Source of the DNA: Cranoglanis bouderius
Lineage: Eukaryota; Chordata; Actinopteri; Siluriformes; Cranoglanididae
DNA length: 64,000 bases
Direction of reading: 5' to 3'
NCBI GenBank assembly: GCA_023630585.1
Contig: CM042567.1
Location: forward strand, 1,708,501-1,772,500
This document shows, piece by piece, positions 14,851 through 35,785 of the stretch. The notes under the pieces are model-generated. The model was not told the origin of the DNA and ran no database searches. It was given only the letters and a program-made list of their open reading frames with translations. The number at the start of each line of letters is the position of its first letter. Within the stretch, counting starts at the first letter, position 1. Position numbers and translations under genes: made by a program.

Positions 14851-16243
14851 CAGTGAGGGGAAAAAAGTATTTGATCCCCTGCTGATTTTGTACGTTTGCC
14901 CACTGACAAAGAAATGATCAGTCTATAATTTTAATGGTAGGTGTATTTTAACAGTGAGAGACAGAATAACAACAAAAAAATCCAGAAAAATGCATTTCAA
15001 AAAAGTTATAAATTGACTTGCATTTTAATGAGTGAAATAAGTATTTGACCCCTTCAACTTAGTACTTGGTGGCAAAACCCTTGTTGACAATCACAGAGGT
15101 CAGACGTTTCTTGTAGTTGGCCACCAGGTTTGCACACATCTCAGGAGGGATTTTGTCCCACTCCTCTTTGCAGATCCTCTCCAAGTCATTAAGGTCATTT
15201 TCAATGCCCTGGCTGAGGGAAGGAGGTTCTCACCCAAGATTTGACGGTACATGGCCCCGTCCATCGTCCCTTTGATGCGGTGCAGTTGTCCTGTCCCCTT
15301 AGCAGAAAAACACACCCAAAGCATAATGTTTCCACCTCCATGTTTGACGGTGGGGATGGTGTTCTTGGGGTCATAGGCAGCATTCCTCCTCCTCCAAACA
15401 GGGCGAGTTGAGTTGATGCCAAAGAGATCTGACCACACCTGACCACAACACTTTCACCCAGTTCTCCTCTGAATCATTCAGGCAAACTTCAGACGGGCCT
15501 GTACATGTGCTTTCTTGAGCAGGGGGACCTTGCGGGCGCTGCAGGATTTCAGTCCTTCACGGCGTAGTGTGTTACCAATTGTTTTCTTGGTGACTATGGT
15601 CCCAGCTGCCTTGAGATCATTAACAAGATCCTCCCGTGTAGTTCTGGGCCGATTCCTCACCGTTCTCATGATCACTGAAACTCCACGAGGTGAGATCTTG
15701 CATGGAGCCCCAGACCGAGGGAGACTGACAGTTTCTTCCATTTGCGAATAATCGCACCAACTGTTGTCACCTTCTCACCAAGCTGCTTGGCGATGGTCTT
15801 GTAGCCCATTCCAGCCTTGTGTAGGTCTACAATCTTGTCTCTGACATCCTTGGACAGCTCTTTGGTCTTGGCCATGGTGGAGAGTTTGGAATCTGATTGA
15901 TTGATTGCTTCTGTGGACAGGTGTCTTTTATACAGGTAACAAACTGAGATTAGGAGCACGCCCTTTAAGAGAGTGCTCCTAATCTCAGCTCATTACCTGT
16001 GTAAAAGACACCTGGGAGCCAGAAATCTTGATGATTGATAGGGGATCAAATATTTATTTCACTCATTAAAATGCAAATCAATTTATAACTTTTTTGAAAT
16101 GTGTTTTTCTGGATTTTTTTGTTGTTATTCTGTCTCTCACTGTTAAAATACACCTACCATTAAAATTATAGACTGATCATTTCTTTGTCAATGGGCAAAC
16201 GTACAAAATCAGCAGGGGATCAAATACTTTTTTCCCCCCACTG
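14851..16243 (-). mobile_element. Tc1-like DNA transposon, internally deleted copy 1
   Basis: Complete ends: CAGTGAGGGGAAAAAAG on the left and the inverse on the right, flanked by TA at 14849-14850 and 16244-16245, the Tc1/mariner target duplication. The terminal inverted repeats extend about 200 bp and include GATCCCCTGCTGATTTTG. The 1393-bp body contains a broken minus-strand transposase. Copy 2 of the same lineage is at 53619-54950. It lies between exosc6 and slc38a8. Confidence 0.95.
15059..15875 (-). pseudogene. Tc1-like transposase remnant (copy 1)
   Basis: Starts MAKTKELSKDVRDKIVDLHK, a Tc1 helix-turn-helix N-terminus. After KWKK the frame shifts to EETVSLPRSGAPCKISPRG, then reaches a stop after ARLKFA. 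It resumes as LFGINSTRPVWRRRNAAYDP, and ends with the C-terminal segment after a deletion. The deletion joins SARALKM directly to the region of the C-terminal NLNDLE motif, so the catalytic second Asp and the Glu of the DD34E set are gone. The first Asp region (usually WSDET) is also altered to WSGVV. Copy 2 has the same lesions at the same places. It cannot encode an active enzyme. Confidence 0.9.
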
Positions 16244-16249
16244 TATATA

Positions 16250-16660
16250 CCCAACAAAAGAATTTTTAAGAATAAGATTTAATCTCTGGTATTCAAATCT
16301 ATGTCAAACATGCAGGAGGGATGTAGAAACGGTTGAACACTTGTTTTTTTCGATGCAATTTGATGCAGTCTTTCTGGAATGATCCATTCGATACAACAAA
16401 AAAATACTTATTAGGCTGATAATCTCATGGGAAATTGTTAAGTTTGGTTTATTGATCAAGGATAAAAAATGTGTCTTACGTTGTGAATAATTTATTACTT
16501 TTGTTGAAATTTTACATACACAAATGTAGCCTAAAATTTTCAAAGCTCCTCCCCGATTACTTGTTTTTAAAGAGAACTTTTTAAAATATTTGGAGACATT
16601 GAGAGGGATGAAAAGTCCCAAAGCCAAATATTTGTATTCTCTATTGGAGGATAAATAAAA
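16250..16660 (+). mobile_element. LINE ORF2 C-terminal fragment (L1-like)
   Basis: Interrupted plus-strand frames read RIRFNLWYSNLCQTCRR, then VETVEHLFFS, which is the zinc-knuckle-like C..C...EHLF motif found at LINE reverse-transcriptase C-termini. KFYIHKCSLKFSK, KYLETLRGMKSPKAKY and an A-rich tail follow. Several stops and frameshifts mark it as dead. It abuts the right end of the Tc1-like element. Confidence 0.65.
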
Positions 16661-17640
16661 TAAAATAAAAACTTTTTTAGAAGAAGAAGAAGAAGAAGAA
16701 GGCGTTCACGTTAAATCTCCATTGGTTAACTGATCTGGGACTGGACGGTGCTCTTGGAAAGCTAGCCACGCCCACTCCACATTCCTCTGATACTATTGTA
16801 CATGCATTAAGAAGCATTGAAAAACAATATTAAGAAGATAATTAGGTGATGAGTCTGACTCTTTGCTCAGAATAAAGGTGGATTAATTTTACTATAGGAA
16901 GGTAACATGTTTCGGCTTCAAGTTTAAAAGATCAGGGAATTGATTTTAAGCCAAGACAAGTTTAATCTACTACAGAATGCTGATTTCAAACTGACAGACC
17001 GTCAAAACAAAAGATCTTGATTAAATCTTGATTGCATTGGCAATGACAAATTTAGTACATTATGACAAACAATAGCAATTTCAATAAATTAAATATAAAA
17101 TTTTAAAAATCTACACACAAAAAACAATTATTCAGTATTTCAATAGTATCAGCATTCAGCTTCACAATATTGACTATTACTCAATATTTAATCCATAATA
17201 TGTAAAAAGTTAATACTTAAATAATTAATAAGTAATGCTTAATAGATGATACTTTTGAAATGTTGAATAATTGTTTATAAATAAATGTGCATGTAAGACA
17301 ACAATAACTCGAATCTTGAATCCATATCGTCCTCATGGGACAGCATTGCATTGTGTCCTATTAAACCCCCACCCAGGTGAGTCTGACTGACACGTCACGT
17401 GACTGCAGTGATCCTAATTCTCACCTACCTGAATATGTACACACACTGACGCTGAGAGCACGCGCGTAACCCCTGCGTATAGCGGTGCGCTCGTGATCCG
17501 GACAGGCTACAGCACGTGCTAAACGTCTTCAAATAAACGACTCACGAGCCACGGGTCACGTCAAAAGTAGCAGATCTTTTCAACATTTCTCACCTGAGTG
17601 CGACATTTTTGTGTTTTTTTTTTTTTTTTTTTTTTGTGCC
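16661..17640. other. spacer upstream of slc38a8
   Basis: Contains (AAG)n at 16680-16700, AT-rich sequence and a T-run at 17612-17635. GC content and CpG density rise sharply from about 17450 toward the slc38a8 first exon, consistent with a CpG-rich promoter. No separate gene seen. Confidence 0.55.
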
Positions 17641-17874
17641 TTAAGTGCCTTATCCTGGAGCGCGCGCTCCGTATAATGAAGAGCCCGTTGGCTGTTGGGG
17701 GTGGACCGGACCTGACCGGACTGACTCCGCCACGCGCACACCGCTCGCTGCCAGTGAAGTGAACTCCTCGGTCCTAAATCGGGTCGCGAGCGCCTCGGTG
17801 TCTCCGGTCGCGTCTCCGTCCGCTTGCATTCCCCCTACACCACTCCGGTCGTGGAGAGCTGAGCGCGAGGCAGC

Positions 17875-26975
<9,101 letters not shown>

Positions 26976-27049
26976 ACATCATCATCATCATCATCATCAT
27001 CGTTATATTATTATTTTATTAATTACATAAGAAAATAAATAAAGACAGG

Positions 27050-28780
27050 GTTTATCTGATGCTGACTCTGTGCTGGAGGAATTCTTCCTACTTACTTACC
27101 GGTATCAGCCACATTTTTTATTGTTTCTGAGGAGAAATAATGAGCAATTTAACGTGAGAACATGGGACTATATTGAGCGAGCTTTGTATTGGGTTTTAAT
27201 GCTTACACTGATTATAGAGAGCGGAGATTTTCCCGGTTTCAGACGTTTTCTAAAAATAATAATAATAATAATTTTTAAAAAAAATGTAACTCACTGATTG
27301 AGGATGGTTTTTCATTGGATCCAGTAAACGATCAAAACATTTTTTTAATTGTTGTTAATTACACCGTAAAAACCTGTGGTAAAAGGTTGCCATTTTGGAA
27401 GCTGGAATTCAGTGTAATTGTAAGCTGTGTTAGAATATTTTTTGTTGATTGTCATTATCAGTATTGTTATTATTATTATTGATGCCATTGGTATTGATAC
27501 TGTATATAATAAAAGAAATGTTCCAAAATGTCTATACTGTGACAAATATTTGATCAAATGTGTGAAAGAAAAATAAAAAATAAAAAATTTTCCAAAGTCA
27601 TGCTGTTTTTAAAGCAGCAGTGTTCTTGGTCAACGTGCCGGTCATCATCCACGTTATTTCTTAAGTGTTACAAATATTTCCTTTATGATATCTTGCTGTA
27701 CAGTTTATCTACAAGTCTCAAGACGATATGAAATTGTGTGGTTGTTGTTTATTTCAGTCCTTCTTTCACTCACCTCAGACCTCAGGCTGTAAATCTGACA
27801 CTACTTCATGACAATCCAACCACCTCCGTGTCCATTTCACTGTTCGTCCTGAAGTTTCCGCTCATACATCATTTGAGTTGAGTGCTGTCTGATTTTAGAT
27901 TGCAGACTGCAATTTATCTCCATAATTTGTTTTTATACGTTTTCTTTTAGAATATATACCATACCACTGATGGTTTAAAAGACACACATGCTCATGTCTG
28001 TATTATATTCTTCTTTGTTGTTCATGTTAAAATACAAAATGTTTGCATTATAGCCTGAGGAAGAATCCAGGGAATAATATTAGTACTCAGTATTGTAGAT
28101 TAAGTAATAATTAAGCAAAGTATACAGTTTCCAGAGAAACAGGACGTTTCAGACAAAAGTCCTACATTTCATACGTATTTTATACATCCATATATATATA
28201 TATAGTTATCCCATTTAGCTAGCATTACTGTTTGGTGAAAATAAATTGTGTGACCCTGAATATAAAGGATGCTATCATTAGAATGGCTTGATGAAATAAA
28301 GCAAACAAAAAAAATCATTATAATATTTCTACTTCTATTGTTGAACTTAAATTCGTGGTATCTTTTCCCTGTTCTCTACACTGCTCTATGACTTTCTATG
28401 ATATTCTTTCCTCCGACAGCTAAAAAAAAAAGGAAAAAAAAAGACTGATTAACAAATGATACGAAACCGTACTTTTTATGTCTAATAAATAAATAAATAA
28501 ATAAATAAGTAGATAAACCCATCACTTCCGTTAAAAGCAGGATTTCCGCACGCGGACTTTTATTTTGAAAATGACTTCCGCTCATTCTGCGGCTTTCCCC
28601 ATGGTTGGGCTGAAAGATGATCTGGGTTTTATTTGTGTAAATCCGGATGTGGGATTATATGATTATGTATTTCGTGGAGAAGTCGATACATCAACGTCTA
28701 CTCTGGTTAACTGTTTCCCCCCTCCCTCATATATAAATATATATTTTAAATATTGATATATCCGGTCAGCCTGTATGTGC
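27050..28780. other. slc38a8 3' UTR and spacer to aph1b
   Basis: Has AATAAA signals at 27033-27046 and near 27570, short AT-rich repeats and no recognisable gene. The approach to aph1b (28520-28800) is richer in CpG and in ACTTCCG motifs. Confidence 0.55.
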
Positions 28781-28782
28781 GG

Positions 28783-28810
28783 ACCGGAAGTAGCCGCAGT
28801 AGTAGTTCCG
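28783..28810 (+). promoter_or_regulatory. paired ETS-type motifs at the aph1b promoter
   Basis: ACCGGAAGT at 28783-28791, and TTCCGGT (the reverse orientation) at about 28806-28812, 30-50 bp upstream of the ATG. Regulatory role inferred from motif and position. Confidence 0.45.
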
Positions 28811-28836
28811 GTAGAGGAGCGGTTTTCAGTTTAACG

Positions 28837-30446
28837 ATGACGGCGGCGGTGTTTTTCGGCTGTACTTTTATCGCCTTCAGCCCCGCTGTGGCTTTGTTCC
28901 TGCTCACCATCGCCCGAGATCCTATGAGGGTCATTTTCCTCATCGCGGGGTGAGTAACTTTAATAAAACACCGTTGTGACTCTTAGCTAACTGGCTACAA
29001 CGGTTAGCTAGCAGTGTTAGCATGAAACTGATGACGCGGTATTTATGAAAGTGCGCGTGATACGGATTTCCGACTTCACTGATCTCAGTTCAGCTGAGAA
29101 CTTATTTTTAAAAAAAAGTATGAAGTTATTCGGTGTGGCCTTTAACTATAACCGCCTAGTAAAATCAGCTTCACTACCTTTGAAATATGACAGAATATTC
29201 TGGCATCACACTTCATAACAAGCTGTGTAGCAAACAAAAATAATCACGTGCGTTTATCCATGCATGCAGACATAGAAGAGAAATGTCTACACGCGTATCA
29301 CACATACTGTACATGGACCATACATATAACATGCACACATTGAACATACCTGCGTGTATACTTGGAATATAGATTGATAAGTAAATGTATAAACACAGAC
29401 ACCATAATGCATACAGGTCAAGAGCTTCAGTTAATGTTCACATCAGACATCAGAATGAAGAAAAAGTCTGATCTCTGTGACTTTAACCGTGGCATGGATG
29501 TTGGTACCAGATGGGTTTGTTTGAGTATTTCAGTCTGAGCCTCAGACTTCTTGTTCTCGACTGATAGGAGAGGAACCTGATGTGGTCTTCTGCTGTTGTA
29601 GCTCATCCACCTCAAGGTTCGATGTTTTGTGCGTTCCGAGATGCTTTTCTTCTCACCACGGTTGTAAAGAGTGATTACGAGTTACTACATCCTTCCTGGC
29701 TGTTTTTTGTTTTCCGCACCGTGCTGTGTGCGACTCTACAGACTGTTGTGTGTGAAAAATACCCGGGAGATCGTCAGTTTCTGAAATACTCAGACCAGCC
29801 CATCTGGTACCAACAACCATGACACGGTTAAAGCCACCGAGATCAGACTTTTCCTTCATGTCTGATGTCTGATCTTCTCAAATCCGCGTTCCTTCCCCGT
29901 CTACGGAGCGACTTCAAATCAGCGTGTCTGCTCACAGCGTCAGAAATAAACGACGTAAAACTTCTGACCTTTTTAAATGAGTTACACCGTGTATATACAC
30001 ACAGGTATTAGCTGTAGACCGATCAACACGCCAATCGTATATTCGGATGAGTCACGTATATTTTCTTTCTCAAACAGCGAACTGTATAGTCGGTGTTTTA
30101 GATTTAACAAACGTCTTCTCACTCCGTCCGTTGAACGTCCCGAGGTCGAAAATTACGTAAACGCAGCACTATATTTTCCGTAAACGTGTTCATAATGACT
30201 TTTCAAACCCGTATCAATTCCGTAGCTCTGAAGTGAGATTCGAACCTTTCTTTGCTACGAGCTCAGTCCTCGGTGAAGTGCTGCATGTTTATCTTGGCTT
30301 TTTAAAAAAAAAAAAAATTAAAAATCTAAGTGTGCAGTATTTGGGAACTGGCTGTAGCAGGCGCTGATCAGGTTGAAGAGGTTGTGTTTCTTTTCCTTTG
30401 TGTGTTGGTTTAAACTTTTAAATAGCATTTATGGGTGTTTTAATAA

Positions 30447-30497
<51 letters not shown>

Positions 30498-31667
30498 AGC
30501 AGTAAATGAAACAAAGTCAATATTTGCTGTGACATAAAAATAGTCTCCGGTACACTTAGTGCGGTTTTATAAGGAAATGAGCTGGTAAGTTTTATTGAGC
30601 ATCTTTCAGAACCAGACACAGTTCTTCTGGACACTTTGACTTTCGCACTCGCTTCTTATTTTTGCAGCGAAACCCAGCAGCCTTCATTGTTTGTTTGTTT
30701 TTTTTTGTTTGAAAAGTGTCTCTTACATAATACGCTGCTTTCTTTAATGACATACAAACATTTTTCTGTAACATTTTTACTTTTGTGCTAGAAAACTAAT
30801 GCTAATGTTTGGGAATCTAAAAGGTTTTTTGTACCGACTTGATAACGATCGGTGTGAGTATCGAGAGAGGAATTTCAGGAACGCGGTGGAGGGATGAGGA
30901 AATCTTTTCTCGTCCGTTCGTACCGACACTGCTGTTTTTTGCGTTGTGTTTGTCAGAGCGTTTTTCTGGCTCGTGTCGTTGCTGCTGTCGTCGTTGGTGT
31001 GGTTCATCGCCGTACAGATCGGTAACAAAGATGGCGGCTCGCAGCAGAAAGGCCTGCTCGTGTTCGGAGTGCTGCTGTCCGTCCTGCTGCAGGAGCTCTT
31101 CAGATTCGCCTACTACAAACTCCTAAAGTGAGAATGAGCTTAAACTCTTACACACGCTTCACTCATCGGTAAAGACGGGAACGTTAGCGGGCTGTTTTTT
31201 TAAAAAAAAATGTTTATAATATTCATCTGGTGTGATTTACAGGAAAGCGAATGAAGGACTGCTGGCCATCAGCCAAGAGGAGACGATGCCCATCTCTGTT
31301 CGCCAGCTGGCTTATGGTACGGTGTTACACCTCACTAACTTTATAAAACGAAACTTTACCTTAAACAACGTCCAGAAGCTACGAGCGAATTTTAAAAATG
31401 AACCGAATGACCACTTGAAGAAGTGGGGGGAAAAAAGAGCAAAGAAATTTTGTCATGCTCAAAATGATGATTAAACAATAATGTAATAAAATGCACGAGG
31501 ATGAAATAAAACATGATGTGAAAATATGAATGCACAAAACGAGCATATGCAGATTCAAAAATTATATTATTTCAGAATAAAAATGAAACGTTAGTTATAA
31601 AAACTGCAATAAAAACATTTATGTAAAGCTATAATTAATCTGTAAGTTCATAGCTCAGGTAAAGTAG

Positions 31668-31718
<51 letters not shown>

Positions 31719-32310
31719 TTTTGTAAATCCGAGTTATAAATTTACAGATTGTTTCTGGCAAAAATAGGCGTGTCAAAGAATTATTACGTGAGCCACGTGT
31801 AATAAGGAAGCAATTGAACTGACTCACGAGTCAAATTGAATCAGATGTATCATCAGGAGTTGCAGACTTTAGTTGTGGAAATTTATATAACTTTATGATA
31901 TCCGATTAGTCAGAATCACCGAATCGTTTGATTCGAACGAATCATACGAATCGAGTCGTTTGATGAAGCGTCCTGATCCTCCGACATCTCCGTCATTTAA
32001 AAATAACAGCTACAGATTAAAGCTGGTGTTCGTTTAATTTTTATCACTAATATTGTTTATGTTGCAGGTCTAACAGGTTACAGGTTCAACAGCAGAAACA
32101 CGCGACAACATGACAGTTTGATTAATTGTTTAATTAGAATTGGGAAGTGTTTGTGTATGTGTGTGTGTGTGTGTTCAGTGTCTGGTCTGGGATTCGGATT
32201 GATGAGCGGAGCGTTCTCGGTGGTTAACATCCTGTCCGACTCTGTGGGTCCGGGTACCGTGGGCATCCACGGAGATTCACAGCATTACTTCATTTCCTCA
32301 GGTGAATAAC

Positions 32311-32342
<32 letters not shown>

Positions 32343-32694
32343 AAGATATGTTCCTTCTCTTCCTGTTCTCAGAATCAATTTTTTAATTAATTAATTTTTT
32401 TTTTTATAAACAAGTGTGAAAATTAAACACGTTCTTCACGTCTACGTTGCTTTGCGACGGCGTTTGCTCTCAGTGCAGATCGTCTGTGTTTGTGTTTCAT
32501 TTCATCATTTGGTTTGAAATTCTTTGACCTTTTCCTTCTTCTTCCTCTGCAGCCTTCATGACTCTCGCTATAATCCTGCTGCACGTGTTCTGGGGCGTCG
32601 TCTTCTTCGAGTCCTGTGAGCGTCGGAGGTGGTGGTCACTCGGAGCCGTGGTGTGCAGTCACCTGTTAGTGTCATGCTTGGTAAGAATCTGTCT

Positions 32695-32767
<73 letters not shown>

Positions 32768-32898
32768 GGATACACAGAGAAACAGGACACGAGAATGACA
32801 CTTGCATACAGCGAGAGAGAGAGACACTGAAACAAAGAGAGATACACACACAAGGACAGTGAGAGAGAGACAAACACAGAGGGATACTTAGAGAGACA

Positions 32899-32935
<37 letters not shown>

Positions 32936-33579
32936 AAAAGAGCGAGGCACATACACATGAGAGAGAGAAAGACAGAACAACAAAGAGAGACGCAGAGAGA
33001 GTGAGACAGAGACATCGGATATGTAGAGAAGCACGAGAGAGAGAGAGACACATGCAGAGAGACAAAGAAAGATACAGAGAAAGACAGCGAGAGAGAAAAG
33101 CACAGAGGGATATGTAGAGAAACGGACGAGAGAGATGCAGAGAAAGACAGAGAGAGAGACAGACAAAAAGAGGGATAGAGAGAGACGAGACAATAAGAGA
33201 CACAAAGAGAAAAAGGCACGCACACACAGAGAGAGAGAGAGACAGGCAAAAAGAGTGAGGCACATACACAAAGGCAGAGAGAGTGAGACACGCACTAAGA
33301 GAGACAGACACAGTGAGAGAGACATTTCCTGAGGTATCTGCTGTGTCTTTAATTCAGTGTAACATCTGTGTAAAAGCTCAGGATCTCTTTCACCACGTTT
33401 TTCTGTCCCAGACGTTTGCGAACCCGCAGTACGAAGGCAGTCTGATCCCCACCTACATGGTCCTGTGCGTGATGGCCGGCTGGGCGTTCTCCTGCGCCGG
33501 CGGTTCTCTGAGGAACCTCAGGCTTTGTCTCACCTGCAGGGACAAAGACTTCCTCCTGGTCAACCACAGGCCGAGATAA
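28837..33579 (+). CDS. aph1b: gamma-secretase subunit APH-1
   Basis: Six exons: 28837-28949, 30957-31127, 31243-31316, 32179-32301, 32553-32680 and 33412-33579. They total 777 nt, 258 codons plus stop; human APH1B is 257. APH-1 is a seven-helix scaffold of the gamma-secretase complex with presenilin, nicastrin and PEN-2, needed for intramembrane cleavage of substrates such as Notch and APP. The known GxxxGxxxG motif of helix 4 falls at exactly G122, G126 and G130 (VSGLGFGLMSG). The conserved membrane histidines fall at H171 (ILLHVFWG) and H197 (CSHLLVS). The N-terminus MTAAVFFGCTFIAFSPA and the C-terminus CLTCRDKDFLLVNHRPR are typical of the B-type sequence; I favour aph1b over aph1a on overall likeness. 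The exon 4 acceptor follows a (TG)n tract, and intron 5 holds CA and GA tracts. Confidence 0.94.
29413..29880. mobile_element. rearranged Tc1-like remnant with inverted arms in aph1b intron 1
   Basis: Both arms, in opposite orientation, carry the transposase N-terminal region: the right arm reads on the minus strand FNRVMVVGTRWAGLSISET, and the left arm repeats the same DNA inverted (AAAGTCTGATCTC...TTTAACCGTGGCATGG). The centre encodes SSRRPHQVPLLS on the minus strand, a downstream Tc1 motif. The left end starts ACAGGTCAAGAGCTTCAG. The rest of the transposase is missing. Confidence 0.75.
30453..30495 (+). repeat. (AT)n microsatellite in aph1b intron 1
   Basis: Uninterrupted AT dinucleotides. 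Confidence 0.9.
31673..31711 (+). repeat. (AT)n microsatellite in aph1b intron 3
   Basis: Uninterrupted AT dinucleotides. Confidence 0.9.
32697..33335 (+). repeat. (CA)n followed by ~570 bp of degenerate GA-rich repeat
   Basis: CA units at 32697-32764, then diverged GAGA/CAGA/GACA sequence across most of aph1b intron 5. Minus-strand frames rich in Ser-Leu-Cys and plus frames rich in Arg-Glu are repeat artefacts. Confidence 0.9.
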
Positions 33580-35190
33580 CGGATCCTCCCTCTGTAAAGA
33601 CTGTTCACCGATCTTCAAATCTTAGACTCTTGTTAGATCGAGGCTGTGGGGTTTTCCTTTTTGCGTATTCAGCACTTTTTTTTTTTTTTTTCATCTGTTT
33701 ACTTTTCTGTCCCTGAACCTCAACTCTTTGTGTGTGTGAGACGGAAAGAGAGAGAATTGTAAAACAGCTCGGTATTTTTTTATTTTTATTTTTTTTAAAA
33801 CAAACCTTACAGGCAGTTCCTGCTGGTTTTGTTTGTGTGTTTATTCTCTGTTCTTTGTGCGTCTCTTAACAAATCTAATACGTCCTGAGCCAGATTTACC
33901 GATACGTCGGTTCTGGGGACGGATCTGGATTACATCAGACGGATCGAGTTGTTTTGAGAAGCCTGGAGAGGACGTTTTATGTAAATGTAGTTCAATCAAA
34001 CAACGTTAAAATTGTGTAGAATGATCCTTATACAGTGATGCTGATGGTGGGATTGGGAATATATCTCACATCCATATATGCTAACTCTTTAATTAAAATG
34101 ATCTGTCTGTAAAAAATTAACTCCATAACAAAGAAATGAACCAAACTTAGGGACGCTTTAATTAAATCAGGGACCCTCTTTAGCTATGTATTTATTTATT
34201 ACTTGTATGTAAACGTGTGCGCGATCCTTGTTTACGCTGAACACGCCGCTCCTGATCGTGTTCCGGTTTACGCACTCGTCGTCTTGGTAACAAAACCACT
34301 TTGAGGACAAATTCGGGATCCACGTGCGAAGAACAGGGGTTCGTGGTTCTCTAAAACCGTCACTTTATATCTTGTTGACACTAATTACGTCCCAAGACAT
34401 TTTTCGTTTCTGTATTAATATGAATTTACTGTCTTCATTTTTAAGTTATGTTTAAAAATGAGCGAACGCTAAGAGTTTTGATGTATTTTTCGTTTGATGC
34501 TTTGAATTACTGCATTGTACATATTATATTAAGATCCTCTGACTACTGTAACCTCAGCTGTGTGACAAAGGTTTATAAAATGGCACTGAAAGCTGATCAT
34601 CGGTGCTCCTTTTCCCTTTCCGAGTCTCAAATGTTAAAGAAAAAGCATAATTTCAAGGTTATAAACAAAATTTTCACAGCAAATCTTGAATAGTATTTAA
34701 ATGTCTAAATCTGATGCTCCGTTCAGCTTTAAATCTCAATGTTAAATGGGGGGGGGGAAGATGATCCAAGTTTGATGCTTTTAATTGTCTCATTATTATG
34801 AAACGCGGTGGAGGCAATTCCAAAATTAAAACAAAATAAATATGGACTTAAAACAATTTCTAGTGAAGCATTATACACAATGTACAATATGGTTTCCTTT
34901 TATCAATTTTAGATTATTATTTTTTTTTTCAAATGAAAATGTTAATACAGAAAAATCCTTTTAAAAAGAAAGGGGAAAGGGGCGGAGTCGAAAAGAATTG
35001 TGAAAGAAAGAGGCTGTTGTTTTTTTTCCCCTGAAGAAATTACGACGTCATCAGCAAAAACCCTCACACGAAAAGATCACAAAACTTCTGCACGCAAAGC
35101 CAGAGGTAATGTGCAATTTACCCTCAACTGTGTACAAAGGAGATACTTCAAAATCAATTTGTCTCTCAACGTTAATGTATATTTCTAGAA
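33580..35190. other. aph1b 3' UTR and spacer to the hAT remnant
   Basis: T-runs at 33676-33691 and 33777-33797 and AATAAA near 34836. No other gene seen. Confidence 0.5.
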
Positions 35191-35448
35191 TCATGGCACA
35201 AAGAAAAATAAATTCCTTCTTCAAGAAAACTGGATGCCAACAACAACAACCACAGTTAGAGATTTCAAGAGGTTAGGAACAGAAAAAAGTGTTAATGTTA
35301 AGCCATAATCTGCCTGCCTTCCTGTATTTTTATTTATTTATTCATTTAGATCAGTTATCCCCAAGTACAAGCAGAGATGGGTCTAGTGATCAGGCACAGG
35401 CAGGATCAAGCACTGGGATCTACAGTAGTACTGAAGAACTTAAGTAGT

Positions 35449-35785
35449 ACTTAATTAACATTAAGCAAGATTAGTAGATGCTGTAACTATAAATGCTGGA
35501 GCTAACTAAAATATATCATTATTAGTTTAAAATTTTTAAAGCATTTATTATGTAACAAATAGTACTTTTGTGAAGTGGTACCATGATGTGTTTTGTTTTT
35601 TTTGTTTTTTTAAAATAATGCTCTCATCTTCTTATCACATTACTGTAGATATCAGCAGGCAGATAGGAGGAAGGCAGGAGGTTGCAGATGAGCAAGGGGA
35701 GACAGTCACTGATACTGTACCAGGTAGGAAAGGCTAACTTGGTTATTTAGAGACAAGGGAGGAGTTTATTTCTGTTTGACTAATA
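35449..35785 (+). repeat. direct repeat, copy A (split by a Tc1-like insertion)
   Basis: Matches 40349-40662 closely, including ACTTAATTAACATTAAGCAA, AGTACTTTTGTGAAGTGGTA and the exon-like block AGGAAGGCAGGAGGTTGCAG. The match resumes after the inserted Tc1-like element at 37386-37437 (ACATGTTGCATTACTTG, AGAAGATTCAGACTTCATT). Confidence 0.92.

Noticed and set aside
32568..33325. Minus-strand Ser-Leu-Cys-rich frames up to 247 codons
   Set aside because: They cover the (CA)n and GA-rich intron 5 of aph1b and overlap exon 5 in antisense; low complexity.
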